DNA from: Flagellimonas algicola
Lineage (GTDB): Bacteria; Bacteroidota; Bacteroidia; Flavobacteriales; Flavobacteriaceae
Direction of reading: 5' to 3'
DNA: 64,000 nucleotides
Assembly (NCBI RefSeq): GCF_005937185.1
Contig: NZ_VCNI01000002.1
Location: 186,001 to 250,000 of the forward strand
A program made the position numbers and the translations under genes. Every line of letters begins with the position of its first letter. Positions within the stretch are counted from its first letter, which is position 1. The notes beneath the pieces were generated by a model. That model saw nothing but the letters and a program-made list of their open reading frames with translations. It was not told the DNA's origin and made no database searches. Of the stretch, positions 8,548 through 17,541 are shown piece after piece.

Positions 8548-9282
8548 TTATGACACGCCTCTTACATAAATAAGGTTGCCGTTTCCTTTTGGGTTTTTTC
8601 TCCGTCCAATTTCTATTTCTCCTATAGACATAATCAAAGGAGTGAGTTTTTTGAACCCATAGTTCCTTGCATCAAAATTTGGTTGTTTCTTTAAAAGCAG
8701 GGCACCGACTTCTCCCAAATAGGCCCACCCTTCTTCATCCTCCACATCGGAAATTGTGGAGAGAATAAGGTTAACGACCTTGGGTGTTACCCTATCAACC
8801 TTACTTTTCGCTTGCTTTGTGGATGTGCTGAAATTTCCAATTTCCGATTTTTGTAATATTTCAAGATAAATAAACTTGTCACATGCCACAATGAAAGGGT
8901 TTGGGGTTTTTCTTTCTCCGATTCCAAAAACGGTCATCCCTGCTTCCCGTAATCTTGTTGCCAGCCTAGTAAAGTCGCTATCACTGGAAACTAATGTAAA
9001 ACCATCCACTTTTCCTGAATAAAGTATATCCATGGCATCGATTATCATTGCACTGTCCGTAGAGTTCTTTCCGGTGGTGTAACCATATTGTTGTACCGGA
9101 GTAATTGCGTATTCCAACAGGACATTTTTCCACTTGGCCAAACTTGGCTTTGTCCAATCCCCATAGATTCTCTTAATGCTGGGGTTTCCATATTTGGCAA
9201 TCTCCTCCAGCATTTCTTTGATGTATTTCGAAGGGATATTGTCGCCATCTATCAACACGGCAAGGTTCAGGTCATTATTCAT
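8548..9282 (-). CDS. NYN-domain ribonuclease-like protein with C-terminal OST-HTH/LOTUS domain
   Basis: 244 residues. The N-terminal 140 residues form a NYN (LabA/PIN-like) domain with the expected acidic residues: D12/D14 in AVLIDGDNIP, D77 in NSTDSAMIIDAMD, and SSDSDF near 100. The C-terminal part (about 165-244, GWAYLGEVGALLLKKQPNFD) resembles the OST-HTH/LOTUS RNA-binding fold. Such proteins are cytoplasmic and thought to bind or cut RNA. Its start overlaps the bS21 stop by 8 bp, which suggests translational coupling. A role in RNA or ribosome control is inferred from the neighbours. Confidence 0.85.
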   Translation of the reverse strand: MNNDLNLAVLIDGDNIPSKYIKEMLEEIAKYGNPSIKRIYGDWTKPSLAKWKNVLLEYAITPVQQYGYTTGKNSTDSAMIIDAMDILYSGKVDGFTLVSSDSDFTRLATRLREAGMTVFGIGERKTPNPFIVACDKFIYLEILQKSEIGNFSTSTKQAKSKVDRVTPKVVNLILSTISDVEDEEGWAYLGEVGALLLKKQPNFDARNYGFKKLTPLIMSIGEIEIGRRKNPKGNGNLIYVRGVS

Positions 9283-9469
9283 TATCCAGTCTCAAATATT
9301 TTTCCCTGTATACTGCCTTTGCTACCTTATCCCTGCGCAACTTAGATTTCTTTGTGAATTCTTGGTTACTTTTGATTTGCTTCAATACCTGTGTGTTCCG
9401 ATATTTTCTTTTGTACCTCTTAAGCGCCCTTTCTATGTTTTCACCTGGCACAATCTTTATTTTTAGCAT
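9275..9469 (-). CDS. rpsU: Ribosomal protein bS21, divergent copy
   Basis: 64 residues. The core ENIERALKRYKRKYRNT and the basic tail with a KLRRD segment identify bS21. It departs from the usual flavobacterial bS21 (MLIIPIKEGENIDRALKRYKRKF, ending with a QSLRD segment), so it is probably a second copy. Start chosen at 9469 (MLKIKIVPGEN); an in-frame ATG at 9505 would add 12 residues not found in the family. The leader has only a weak AGG about 10 nt before the ATG, unlike the strong SD described for F. johnsoniae rpsU. First gene of an operon with the NYN protein and the sigma factor. Confidence 0.85.
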   Translation of the reverse strand: MLKIKIVPGENIERALKRYKRKYRNTQVLKQIKSNQEFTKKSKLRRDKVAKAVYREKYLRLDNE

Positions 9470-9505
9470 ATGTAGCCTGTAAATTGTTATTAGATTTTCA
9501 CACAA

Positions 9506-9801
9506 GGAAAATCCTACTATTAAATCCCCATGAAATCAAGAATGAACTAAACACCAATGATAGCACGATTCACCACATTGATGTATCAAGATTAAACCTG
9601 GAAAGAATGACAGGCAAAAAATATCTTAGAAGCATCCCTATTGGTAATTAGGAATATTTAGAGAGGGCTATCTTATATTTAAAGACAAGTGAGACTTATG
9701 TCCACGGATGTTGTGTAAAGAAAGGTATAATAATCCACAAAAGATGGTTTTTTAGGAATATTCTGCGATAGTTGAAAGTCTGTTGACAAAATGGAGCAAA
9801 C
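9506..9801. other. Intergenic region with no recognised gene
   Basis: About 300 bp between the bS21 operon and the tRNA-Leu terminator. It is AT-rich. It holds a 56-codon open stretch on the plus strand (9484-9651) that lacks an ATG at its 5' end and resembles nothing I know. No hairpin, repeat or promoter stands out apart from what must drive the bS21 operon near 9470-9530. Confidence 0.5.
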
Positions 9802-9839
9802 AAAAAGCCTTAACTACTGATTATCAATAATTAAGGCTT
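9802..9839 (-). terminator. Terminator of tRNA-Leu
   Basis: Inverted repeat AAGCCTTAA (9805-9813) and TTAAGGCTT (9831-9839), nine perfect base pairs, followed on the minus strand by a T-run (complement of 9802-9806). It lies just past the tRNA 3' end, in the right orientation. Confidence 0.75.
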
Positions 9840-9848
9840 ACTCTTCAG

Positions 9849-9930
9849 TGCGGGCGGAGAGACTCGAACTCTCACACCTTGCGGCACTAGATCCTAAGTC
9901 TAGCGTGTCTACCAATTCCACCACGCCCGC
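9849..9930 (-). tRNA. tRNA-Leu (anticodon UAG)
   Basis: 82 nt on the minus strand. Acceptor stem GCGGGCG pairs with CGCCCGC at the other end, discriminator A, D-loop TGGTAGAC, anticodon stem CTAGA/TCTAG around loop CTTAGGA (anticodon TAG, reading CUN), a long class-II variable arm, and T-loop GTTCGAGTC. The 3' CCA is not encoded and must be added after transcription. It has its own promoter and terminator. Confidence 0.95.
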
Positions 9931-9940
9931 AAAAGGAGTG

Positions 9941-9948
9941 CAAATATA
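9941..9948 (-). promoter_or_regulatory. -7 box of the tRNA-Leu promoter
   Basis: TATATTTG on the minus strand matches TAnnTTTG exactly and ends about 10 bp before the mature tRNA 5' end. That is the expected spacing for a short tRNA leader. A -33 TTG is not obvious at the usual distance. Confidence 0.6.
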
Positions 9949-10026
9949 AATCAATTTTCCGATTAGTAAATACTCTCATTTTAAAAACTTGTTTTTTGTA
10001 CTTTTAGTGGCTACTTAAAATGCAAT

Positions 10027-11418
10027 ATGGAACAAATCAAAAACTACATTGATACCCATAGAGACCGGTTTATCAATGAACTTATCGAACTTTTAAGAAT
10101 ACCATCCATAAGCGCGGATACCGCATTTTCCCAAGATGTTTTGGAAACCGCCAAAGCGGTGGAAAAATCGCTGATAGCCGCTGGTTGTGATCATGTAGAA
10201 ATCTGCGAGACCAAAGGATATCCCGTTGTCTATGGGGAGAAAATCATAGACCCAAACCTACCAACCATCCTGGTTTATGGCCATTACGATGTACAACCAC
10301 CGGATCCGTTGGAACTTTGGACCTCCCCCCCGTTTGAGCCGGTTATCAAAGAAACCGAATTGCATCCGGAAGGGGCAATTTTTGCCCGTGGTGCCTGCGA
10401 TGACAAAGGCCAGATGTACATGCACGTAAAGGCGGTAGAATTCATGATCAAAAATGACCAATTGCCCTGCAATGTCAAATTTATGATTGAGGGTGAGGAA
10501 GAAGTTGGCAGTGATAGTTTGGCCGATTTTCTGGAAGATCATAAAGAAAAATTATCCAACGATATTATTTTGATTTCAGATACCGGTATGATGGCCAATG
10601 ATGTCCCGTCCATAACAACTGGTTTACGAGGTTTAAGTTATGTGGAAGTCGAAGTCACGGGGCCAAACCGTGACCTGCATTCGGGGATCTATGGCGGTGC
10701 TGTACCCAACCCTATCAACGTTCTGAACAAAATGATCGCATCATTGCACGATGAAAACAACCATATTACCATTCCCGGTTTTTACGATAAAGTTGAAGAG
10801 GTTTCGGCGGAGGAACGTGCAGAAATGGCGAAGGCACCTTTTAGTATTGAAGCTTACAAAGATGCGTTGGACATTGCCGACATACATGGTGAAAAGGGCT
10901 ACACCACTGCTGAGCGCTATTCCATTCGACCAACTTTGGATGTTAATGGTATTTGGGGAGGTTATACCGGAGAAGGAGCCAAAACTGTGATTGCCAGTAA
11001 GGCATACGCCAAAATATCCATGCGCTTGGTTCCTGATCAAGACCCTGATGAAATTACAGAACTGTTTACCAAGCATTTTGAATCCATTGCCCCAAAAAGT
11101 GTAAAAGTCAAGGTTACACCACACCACGGTGGACTTGCCTATGTGACCAAAACCGATAGTATTGGATACAAGGCGGCAGCCAAAGCATACGAAACCACTT
11201 TTGGCAAAACCCCCATACCTGAACGTACCGGCGGAAGTATTCCTATTGTGGCGCTTTTTGAACAAGTATTGGAAAGTAAGACCATTCTAATGGGCTTTGG
11301 CTTGGATAGTGATGCCATTCATTCGCCCAACGAGCATTTTGGGGTGTGGAACTATTTAAAAGGGATTGAGACCATCCCCTATTTTTACAAATACTATACC
11401 GAACTTATGTCAACATAG
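10027..11418 (+). CDS. M20-family dipeptidase
   Basis: 463 residues, the normal length for CNDP/DapE-like M20 dipeptidases. Metal-site motifs are present in order: VYGHYDVQPPDP (first His and Asp, near 80), RGACDDKGQM (bridging Asp near 120), EGEEEVGSDS (general base and metal Glu near 150), SDTGM (near 180), and a late His in IHSPNEHFG (near 440). A dimerisation insert separates the two halves. No signal peptide, so it acts in the cytoplasm on small peptides. It is a single gene, ending in a shared bidirectional terminator with the flavoprotein gene opposite. Confidence 0.9.
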   Translation: MEQIKNYIDTHRDRFINELIELLRIPSISADTAFSQDVLETAKAVEKSLIAAGCDHVEICETKGYPVVYGEKIIDPNLPTILVYGHYDVQPPDPLELWTSPPFEPVIKETELHPEGAIFARGACDDKGQMYMHVKAVEFMIKNDQLPCNVKFMIEGEEEVGSDSLADFLEDHKEKLSNDIILISDTGMMANDVPSITTGLRGLSYVEVEVTGPNRDLHSGIYGGAVPNPINVLNKMIASLHDENNHITIPGFYDKVEEVSAEERAEMAKAPFSIEAYKDALDIADIHGEKGYTTAERYSIRPTLDVNGIWGGYTGEGAKTVIASKAYAKISMRLVPDQDPDEITELFTKHFESIAPKSVKVKVTPHHGGLAYVTKTDSIGYKAAAKAYETTFGKTPIPERTGGSIPIVALFEQVLESKTILMGFGLDSDAIHSPNEHFGVWNYLKGIETIPYFYKYYTELMST

Positions 11419-11432
11419 GTTTGGATTAATCC

Positions 11433-11469
11433 AAAAACAAGGGGTAACAATAAAAGTTACCCCCTTGTT
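11433..11469. terminator. Bidirectional terminator between dipeptidase and flavoprotein genes
   Basis: Stem AACAAGGGGTAAC / GTTACCCCCTTGTT with one bulged C and a 7-nt loop. On the minus strand it is followed by TTTTTGG; on the plus strand the T-run is short. It sits between two converging genes, so it probably serves the minus-strand gene best. Confidence 0.75.
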
Positions 11470-11483
11470 GACCTACAACCAAC

Positions 11484-12686
11484 CTAGGGTAATTGAGAAT
11501 ACCCATTTCTTGTTTTCCAAAGGAAGTATTTCTCGAACAACACCTTGGAAAAATCATATAATACATTGGGGATCATTATCGCAAAATTTCTGGGTTTAAA
11601 TAGATGATCACTAATGATGATTACTTCTTTTTTTCCTGCATCCATCACACAGATTCCAGGAATTTTTCCCCAAGCTTTTTTCTTTAGCTTGGTTTTACCA
11701 TTGGTCACTCTGATAATATTCTCGGCTACAATTTTTCCGGTTTCATCTGAAGGATAACCTGTTTTGGGTCCTGAAAATGGAACTTTACCCGGTTTAAATG
11801 GCAGCTTTACGTCTACGGCTATCCCAGCGGCCCAAACATTTGGAAATTTGGGATGTCGATAATCCTCACCCACGGGTAAATATCCAGCTTGGGTAGGTTC
11901 AAGTTCTGGGGAGTGTTGAACAAAATCCACTCCAATAAAAGGAGGCATAAGCATGGTGAAATTACTATCAATAGTTTCCCCAGATGTTAACATTACAGAA
12001 TCTTTGGTCACCTCCTTAACCCCCACTTCAGTTCTGTAATGAATATTGAACATTTTCATAAAGGATTTAAGCATGGTCTCCCCACCGGTCATCCCATCAA
12101 TTCCAAAGTGTCCCAAAAAAGTTTCGGGAGTAATCCAATACAAGTCTACTTTTTTCCTGATCTTCTGTTCCCTCAGCCACTTTTCAATATTGAAAAGAAA
12201 TTCATATGCGGCTCCCATACAGCCTGCATTTTGAGTTGCACCAATGACAATGGGGCCAGGATTCTTCTTAAACTCTTCCAGTGCCTTTCGGGTTTTCATG
12301 GCTCCGTTAGGCGTTCCAATATAATGGGCGTATTCAGCCACACCGGGGGCTACGTCAAACTTTACTTTTGGACCTGTGGCAATCACCAAATGATCATATG
12401 TAAAATCACCCTTGGTCGTCATCACAGTTTGCAGTTGCGGATCAACCTTCAGTGCCTCGGCTTGGACAAACTCCACTCCCTTTTTCTGTAGAATAGTATC
12501 TTTTCTAAAGGATATATCCTTGATCTCCCTCCTACCAAAGGGTACCCAAATCAGTGATGGTATAAACAAAAACAGCGGGGATTTATCAATTACTATCACC
12601 CTGTGTTCTTTTTTTCCTTTTCTTTTTATTTCCAAAGCGGCGGTCATTCCTGCGAAGTTTCCGCCAATTACTACCGTTGTTTTCAT
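11484..12686 (-). CDS. Sulfide:quinone oxidoreductase-like FAD flavoprotein
   Basis: 400 residues. N-terminal FAD-binding GxGxxG variant (VVIGGNFAGMTAA), DHLVIATGP, and the SQR-type region TQNAGCMGAAYEF with C156, plus C346 (PGICVMDAG). These two cysteines match the disulfide/polysulfide-carrying pair in sulfide:quinone oxidoreductases; the third Cys of type I SQR is missing. The C-terminus (FEKYFLWKTRNGY) resembles the amphipathic quinone-side tail. Known SQRs oxidise sulfide at the membrane and pass electrons to quinone. The substrate here is inferred from family. It stands alone and is divergent from a BlaI-type gene. Confidence 0.75.
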   Translation of the reverse strand: MKTTVVIGGNFAGMTAALEIKRKGKKEHRVIVIDKSPLFLFIPSLIWVPFGRREIKDISFRKDTILQKKGVEFVQAEALKVDPQLQTVMTTKGDFTYDHLVIATGPKVKFDVAPGVAEYAHYIGTPNGAMKTRKALEEFKKNPGPIVIGATQNAGCMGAAYEFLFNIEKWLREQKIRKKVDLYWITPETFLGHFGIDGMTGGETMLKSFMKMFNIHYRTEVGVKEVTKDSVMLTSGETIDSNFTMLMPPFIGVDFVQHSPELEPTQAGYLPVGEDYRHPKFPNVWAAGIAVDVKLPFKPGKVPFSGPKTGYPSDETGKIVAENIIRVTNGKTKLKKKAWGKIPGICVMDAGKKEVIIISDHLFKPRNFAIMIPNVLYDFSKVLFEKYFLWKTRNGYSQLP

Positions 12687-12850
12687 GACCTCTGTTTTAG
12701 TACTTTAAAATTACCGTGTTCCCCAACCAAATACAGTAACACAAGTCACATAGCAACAAGATTTAATCATTCATCTGGGAAATTGATCTCACTTTCATTG
12801 TTCTTATTTGAAAACACCCAAAATCCTCAGTTTTATCAATATTGAATCTC

Positions 12851-12900
12851 TACATTTGTAGAATTAAAATTTTTATTCTATGTTTGTAGAGTTAATTCTA
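12851..12900 (+). promoter_or_regulatory. BlaI-type operators and promoter of the first BlaI/M56 pair
   Basis: A BlaI/MecI-like box TACATTTGTA (12851-12860; TACA-N2-TGTA) overlaps a -33 TTG (12856-12858). After exactly 20 bp comes a -7 box TATGTTTG (12879-12886). A 16-bp direct repeat with 13 identities (12852-12867 and 12880-12895) covers both elements, and 12859-12880 is a near-perfect 22-bp palindrome. A repressor bound here would block both promoter elements. It lies just before the BlaI start at 12913, consistent with autorepression. Confidence 0.75.
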
Positions 12901-12912
12901 ATATCATAGAGC

Positions 12913-13278
12913 ATGTCCTTGTCAAAATCCGAAGAAGAACTAATGAACATCATTTGGAAACAACGGAAAGCATTCATGAAGGATCTTTTGGATGCTTATC
13001 CGGAGCCAAAACCTGCCACTACTACCGTGGCAACACTATTAAAAAGGATGATTGACAAAGGTTATGTGGCCTACAAAAGCTTCGGTAGGTCCAGGGAGTA
13101 CTATCCATTGATCAGAAAACAAGATTATTTCTCTAAACAGGTAAAAGGATTGATCAAGAATTTTTTCAATGATAGCCCAAGTCAGTTTGCCTCTTTTTTT
13201 ACCAAAGAAACCGATTTAAGCAAGGAGGAATTGGAATCTTTGAGAGCACTTATTGATGACCAAATAAAAAAGAAGTAA
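12913..13278 (+). CDS. BlaI/MecI/CopY-family transcriptional repressor
   Basis: 121 residues. N-terminal winged helix (LSKSEEELMNIIWKQRKAFMKDLLDAYPEPKPATTTVATLLKRMIDKGYV) and C-terminal dimer helices, as in BlaI/MecI. In the known systems the partner M56 protease, when triggered, leads to repressor cleavage and opens the operon. The M56 gene starts 2 bp after this stop. Operators lie directly upstream. No beta-lactamase is nearby, so the controlled response is unknown. Confidence 0.9.
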   Translation: MSLSKSEEELMNIIWKQRKAFMKDLLDAYPEPKPATTTVATLLKRMIDKGYVAYKSFGRSREYYPLIRKQDYFSKQVKGLIKNFFNDSPSQFASFFTKETDLSKEELESLRALIDDQIKKK

Positions 13279-13280
13279 GC

Positions 13281-15164
13281 ATGTTGATTTATATTCTAAA
13301 ATCTTCGGCCTGTTTGGTGGTTTTATTCCTGTTTTATAAGCTATTCTTGGAGAAAGAGAGCATACATACCTTTAAGAGGTTTTATCTTTTAGGCGCGCTT
13401 GTGCTGTCCTTGATTATTCCTTTATTGGTGTTTGTGGAATATATAGACGCACCAATAACACAGGAAATGGATACTTTGCCTTTATTCAATACCGGTGAAG
13501 TTTTGGAAACCCCAAATACGCTCAGTCCTACTTTCGATTTGATTGCCATTGCATGGTCAATCTATGGTTTGGGTCTTCTGTTATTCGGATTGAAGTTTAT
13601 CCAGAACTTTGTTCAGATTACCAATCGAATCCGTAAAAACCAAAAACGAAAATTCCCCCATTGTACCCATGTGTTGCTGCAGGAGCAAATGCCGCCGCAT
13701 ACTTTTTTTCGGTTCATTTTTCTGAATAAGTACAAATTGGAAAATAATGAGATACCCCATGAGGTCCTGGTTCATGAGGAAACCCATGTGACTCAAAAGC
13801 ATAGTTGGGACATCATTTTCATAGAGTTACTACAGGTTGCACTATGGTTCAATCCATTGATTTTATTATGTAAGAAGGCTATAAAATTGAACCATGAATT
13901 TTTGGCAGATCAAGCCGTATTGTCCCAAAATGAGGATATCACAGGCTATCAGAACATCCTATTGGCATTCTCAACCCCACACAAAAGCAAACAAAATCAG
14001 CCGGCATTGTCCAATGCTATCCATTATTCATCCATCAAAAAACGGTTAACGGTCATGAAATCCATAACATCCAAAAAATCGATGATCATTCGAAATTTAC
14101 TATTGCTCCCCATCGCAGCATTGCTCCTCATCAGTTTCAGTACTAGAAAAACAATCGTTAAGACACAGCATGAACAGGTAATCCAATCCAAAACTGCTCC
14201 TATCAAAATTAGAGTCAATGAAAAACAAGAGATCCTTATTGAAGGTAAACTTGTTAGCTTGGAAAAGCTGTCAACGGAAATCAATAGGTTAGCTAACGCC
14301 AATGATTCATCGAATCAGCTTAATCCACAAGTCGAATTGGAAGTTGAGGGCAACCTTGGAATAGCACTGTTAACCTCAATAAAAAAGCAGCTAGTAAAAA
14401 CCGATGCTTCATTGACCTTGGTTACCGCCGATAGTATTAAAATGACTGGGGAAAATCTTGAGGAAACATTTAAGGGTATTCAATTTACTGCTCGGGACAC
14501 ATTGCAAATAACATTGGACGAGGGCAAAACTGTTCTGGGAACCAGTACTCCACCAACGGATGACGTTAAAGAAGTCCAGTCCATTAAAAGTACCCATGGG
14601 GTTAAAGCGGCAACTCCCCTATCAAGTGCTAAGCAAATTAGTAAGGTTCCTACACCCATAAAGACATCGGATACAACGGAAATTTCTGGATCTGCAGAAT
14701 GGCCTCGAGTTCCGATGATTGCTTATCGCATTGATAATGGGCCTATTTCCCGAGAATTGAAGAAACTGGTAGATAGCTATAGCAAAAAAAGGAGAAGCTA
14801 TTACGATGGTGTTATCCGGTTTGTAGAGCACAAGCAAGGCAACAAAGAACAGATCATGCATGAGTATAACGAAATTATGGGCCTGTATGAAAGCTACAGG
14901 AAACTGGCCAAAGAAGAAGGGGTTTTTGCTTGGCCAGAACCAAGTATGGCACCAATGGTTTGGGACCGTCTCCCTCCCCACTCGCAACACCTCATAGACC
15001 ATGTGATTGGACTGGCAGAAAAAAATGCCGTCTACTTTTATAACGACATAGAGATAAGTACTGACAAGGCCATACAACTGCTTAGGAACAACCATGAGCT
15101 TCGTATAAAATCCATGCTCGAAAAAAACAATATTACTGAAGTAAAGATGTATTCTTTGAATTGA
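13281..15164 (+). CDS. M56-family membrane metallopeptidase (BlaR1-like antirepressor)
   Basis: 627 residues. Transmembrane segments near 1-20, 35-52, 85-105 and about 270-288 surround a cytoplasmic zinc-protease domain with HEETH (HExxH, H165-H169), the M56 signature. The LWFNPLILLCKKAIKLNHEFLADQ stretch supplies the third ligand. The C-terminal half (about 290-627) is outside the membrane and has no penicillin-binding motif, so the signal is not obviously a beta-lactam. Part of it (300-420) resembles a domain found repeatedly in flavobacterial M56 proteins. It forms a two-gene regulator with the BlaI gene upstream. Confidence 0.85.
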   Translation: MLIYILKSSACLVVLFLFYKLFLEKESIHTFKRFYLLGALVLSLIIPLLVFVEYIDAPITQEMDTLPLFNTGEVLETPNTLSPTFDLIAIAWSIYGLGLLLFGLKFIQNFVQITNRIRKNQKRKFPHCTHVLLQEQMPPHTFFRFIFLNKYKLENNEIPHEVLVHEETHVTQKHSWDIIFIELLQVALWFNPLILLCKKAIKLNHEFLADQAVLSQNEDITGYQNILLAFSTPHKSKQNQPALSNAIHYSSIKKRLTVMKSITSKKSMIIRNLLLLPIAALLLISFSTRKTIVKTQHEQVIQSKTAPIKIRVNEKQEILIEGKLVSLEKLSTEINRLANANDSSNQLNPQVELEVEGNLGIALLTSIKKQLVKTDASLTLVTADSIKMTGENLEETFKGIQFTARDTLQITLDEGKTVLGTSTPPTDDVKEVQSIKSTHGVKAATPLSSAKQISKVPTPIKTSDTTEISGSAEWPRVPMIAYRIDNGPISRELKKLVDSYSKKRRSYYDGVIRFVEHKQGNKEQIMHEYNEIMGLYESYRKLAKEEGVFAWPEPSMAPMVWDRLPPHSQHLIDHVIGLAEKNAVYFYNDIEISTDKAIQLLRNNHELRIKSMLEKNNITEVKMYSLN

Positions 15165-15342
15165 GTTCCGTAACCCTAAATACCTTAATAGTTAGCGTTT
15201 TGTAACATTTCACAAAAAACTGCGTTCTAATTACATCGCTTTTTATTTTCAATAGGCCAAATTCCTTCCAAACCAACCTTCCGTGGGAGTATTTGACCCA
15301 TAAAGCGTATGCAGTCAAGTACAAACCTAAACGAGCACTATC

Positions 15343-16443
15343 ATGTTACAACGCTTTTTTATTTTCTGCTCAGGAGCGGACACCCAAATTTTAGAAACTT
15401 GTTCCAACGGGGAACGCAATAAGTATGCTGGCATTGGAGCCACGGTATTTTTTACCGCTATCATGGCCTTTATCGCCAGTGGTTATGCGCTCTATACCGT
15501 TTTCGACAACATTTACACGGCCATATTTTTTGGATTTATATGGGGTTTATTGATTTTCAATTTGGACCGATATATTGTATCCACCATCAAAAAAAGGGAT
15601 AGCTTTAAAAGCGAATTGCTTCAAGCCATGCCCCGAATCATTCTAGCTATGATCATTGCGGTGGTGATTTCCAAACCACTCGAAATGAAAATTTTTGAAA
15701 AGGAAATCAATCAGGTTTTGTTGGAGGAAAAGAATTCCATGACCTTGGCCAATCAAGAACAAATTGCTTTGCAATATACTCCAAAAGTGGAAGCGCTCAA
15801 TCAAGAAATTGGAAACCTAAAAGCGGAAATAGCAGCTAAGGAATCGGCAACCAATGCGCTATACGATATTTACATTTCCGAAGCCGAAGGAACAGCAGGA
15901 ACCGGATTGCTTGGCAAAGGACCGGTATACAAGGAAAAACGGGAAAAACATGATGCTTATTTGGCTGAGTTAGCCCAACTCAAAGAAACCAACGGACAAA
16001 AAGTCCAAGATTTGGAAGCTCAAATTGTGGCTTTGGGCACAGACTACAACACCGCTGTTACCAGTTCACAGCCTATCATTGATGGCTTTGATGGTCTTAT
16101 GGCGCGAATAAATGCCCTTGGTAAGCTACCCTGGTTTCCATCATTCTTTATCTTTTTATTGTTTCTAGCGATCGAAACCGCTCCGATAATTGCCAAACTC
16201 TTGGCTCCCAAGGGTGAATATGACTATAAGTTTGAGGAACAGGAAAGTGTAGTGGCTACCTGGGTGACCCAAAAGGTAGCACAACGCAAGCTGCTCTTTT
16301 CCACAGATGGTGAGCTTAACCAAAAAATCTACGAGGACATCAAGGGAGAGGAAGAGTTGTATCGTTACAAAAAGGAAAAGGCGGAGGAATTACTTCGCTT
16401 GCAAGCGGATGCCTTTCATAATGTACAAGTCAAAGGACTCTAG
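15343..16443 (+). CDS. DUF4407 membrane protein
   Basis: 366 residues. Starts MLQRFFIFCSGADTQILE, typical of DUF4407. Three TM segments lie in the first 115 residues, then a long coiled coil (about 120-240), another TM (about 265-285) and a charged, coiled-coil C-terminus. Function is unknown for the family. It stands alone between a 178-bp leader and a 214-bp gap. I cannot link it to its neighbours. Confidence 0.8.
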   Translation: MLQRFFIFCSGADTQILETCSNGERNKYAGIGATVFFTAIMAFIASGYALYTVFDNIYTAIFFGFIWGLLIFNLDRYIVSTIKKRDSFKSELLQAMPRIILAMIIAVVISKPLEMKIFEKEINQVLLEEKNSMTLANQEQIALQYTPKVEALNQEIGNLKAEIAAKESATNALYDIYISEAEGTAGTGLLGKGPVYKEKREKHDAYLAELAQLKETNGQKVQDLEAQIVALGTDYNTAVTSSQPIIDGFDGLMARINALGKLPWFPSFFIFLLFLAIETAPIIAKLLAPKGEYDYKFEEQESVVATWVTQKVAQRKLLFSTDGELNQKIYEDIKGEEELYRYKKEKAEELLRLQADAFHNVQVKGL

Positions 16444-16657
16444 CTTTATTTTTCACCTAGCAATGTGCAACCCCTTGTTTCCATTACGACACCAATTCCA
16501 CCAATTAACACCCATTGTAAGCATGTGTATTCGTGCAGATTAGTACGATTCGTGTCAAACTAAATTTTGCACTCATCGGAAAGGGGAAATAAAAAGTCAA
16601 AGACCACTTGACTGCCCCTTCGAACGGGCTCAGGGAGATAGCTTAGGGTGTGACAAA

Positions 16658-17527
16658 CTATATATTAATCTTGGAATATGCGTTTAAAGCAACTGAAAGG
16701 CTATCCCTCCAGTGTGGAATTTGCAGGCCAAAGGTTGTTTTGATCTTGGATTTATCCAATACACTGAATTTGGGTCGTTCAGCAGGGGTAGGATATTCCT
16801 CGGAGCGAATGGGTTTTAAATCCACGTCAATTTTATACCCATCAAAAATGGCTTTGGCAAAATCGTACCAGCTGGCCACCCCTTCGTTACAATAGTTGTA
16901 CACCCCGTACTCTATACTATGGGCATTAATGATATGCAGCACAACCTCTGCCAAATCCAAGGCATAGGTGGGTGTACCCACTTGATCATATACCACAGAA
17001 AGTTCTTCCCTCTCCGTTCCCAGCCGAATCATGGTCTTCATAAAATTATGACCAAATTCTGAGTACAGCCAAGAAGTCCTGAGAATAAAATGTTCTTCCA
17101 GATTATTGATAATTGCCCGTTCCCCTTTGTACTTGGTATCACCATAAAACCCAATGGGTCGGGCAATATCTTCTTCCAAGTATGGGGTTGTAATGAATCC
17201 GTCAAATACAAAATCTGTGGAAATATGAATTAAGATTGTATTGCTTTCATTACAGTTCATGGCCAAATTCCTGGCTCCGCTTACATTTACGCGATATGCC
17301 AATTCATTTTCCGCCTCTGCTTTGTCCACGTTGGTAAAGGCCGCACAATTGATGCAATAGGCATAGTCTGAAGAAATCAGCTCTTCGTTTACGGCATCAT
17401 AATCCGTGATGTCCAACTCTGATGAGGATTTGAACACAAAGTCCAAACCTTGTACCTTGTCTTCCTCAACCAAAGCCTTAAATGTGCTACCCAATTGTCC
17501 GGAGGCCCCGGTGACCAATATTTTCAT
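16658..17527 (-). CDS. rfbD: dTDP-4-dehydrorhamnose reductase
   Basis: 289 residues. SDR fold with GASGQLG near the start, the YxxxK pair in YGDTKYKGE (near 125) and HISTDFVFDG. It makes dTDP-L-rhamnose from dTDP-4-keto-rhamnose, the last step of the pathway, in the cytoplasm. Last gene of the rfbB-A-C-D set on the minus strand, 14 bp after rfbC. It feeds the polysaccharide cluster to the right. Confidence 0.95.
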   Translation of the reverse strand: MKILVTGASGQLGSTFKALVEEDKVQGLDFVFKSSSELDITDYDAVNEELISSDYAYCINCAAFTNVDKAEAENELAYRVNVSGARNLAMNCNESNTILIHISTDFVFDGFITTPYLEEDIARPIGFYGDTKYKGERAIINNLEEHFILRTSWLYSEFGHNFMKTMIRLGTEREELSVVYDQVGTPTYALDLAEVVLHIINAHSIEYGVYNYCNEGVASWYDFAKAIFDGYKIDVDLKPIRSEEYPTPAERPKFSVLDKSKIKTTFGLQIPHWRDSLSVALNAYSKINI

Positions 17528-17541
17528 AGTTTATTTTTCAA

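Noticed and set aside
9484..9651. 56-codon open stretch on the plus strand upstream of tRNA-Leu
   Set aside because: It would need a TTG start, overlaps the leader of the opposite bS21 operon, and its product resembles no family. AT-rich non-coding sequence is the simpler reading.
12039..12491. 150-codon open frame antisense to the SQR-like gene
   Set aside because: Fully inside a gene with intact FAD and Cys motifs; antisense product not recognisable.
12913..15164. Calling the BlaI/M56 pair a beta-lactam resistance system
   Set aside because: The M56 protein has no penicillin-binding domain and no beta-lactamase is adjacent.
16600..16640. Terminator or mobile repeat at the stretch CCCCTTCGAACGGGCTCAGG
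   Set aside because: It resembles a short dispersed intergenic element of Bacteroidota but has no T-run and no second copy in the window, so I could not support a specific call.
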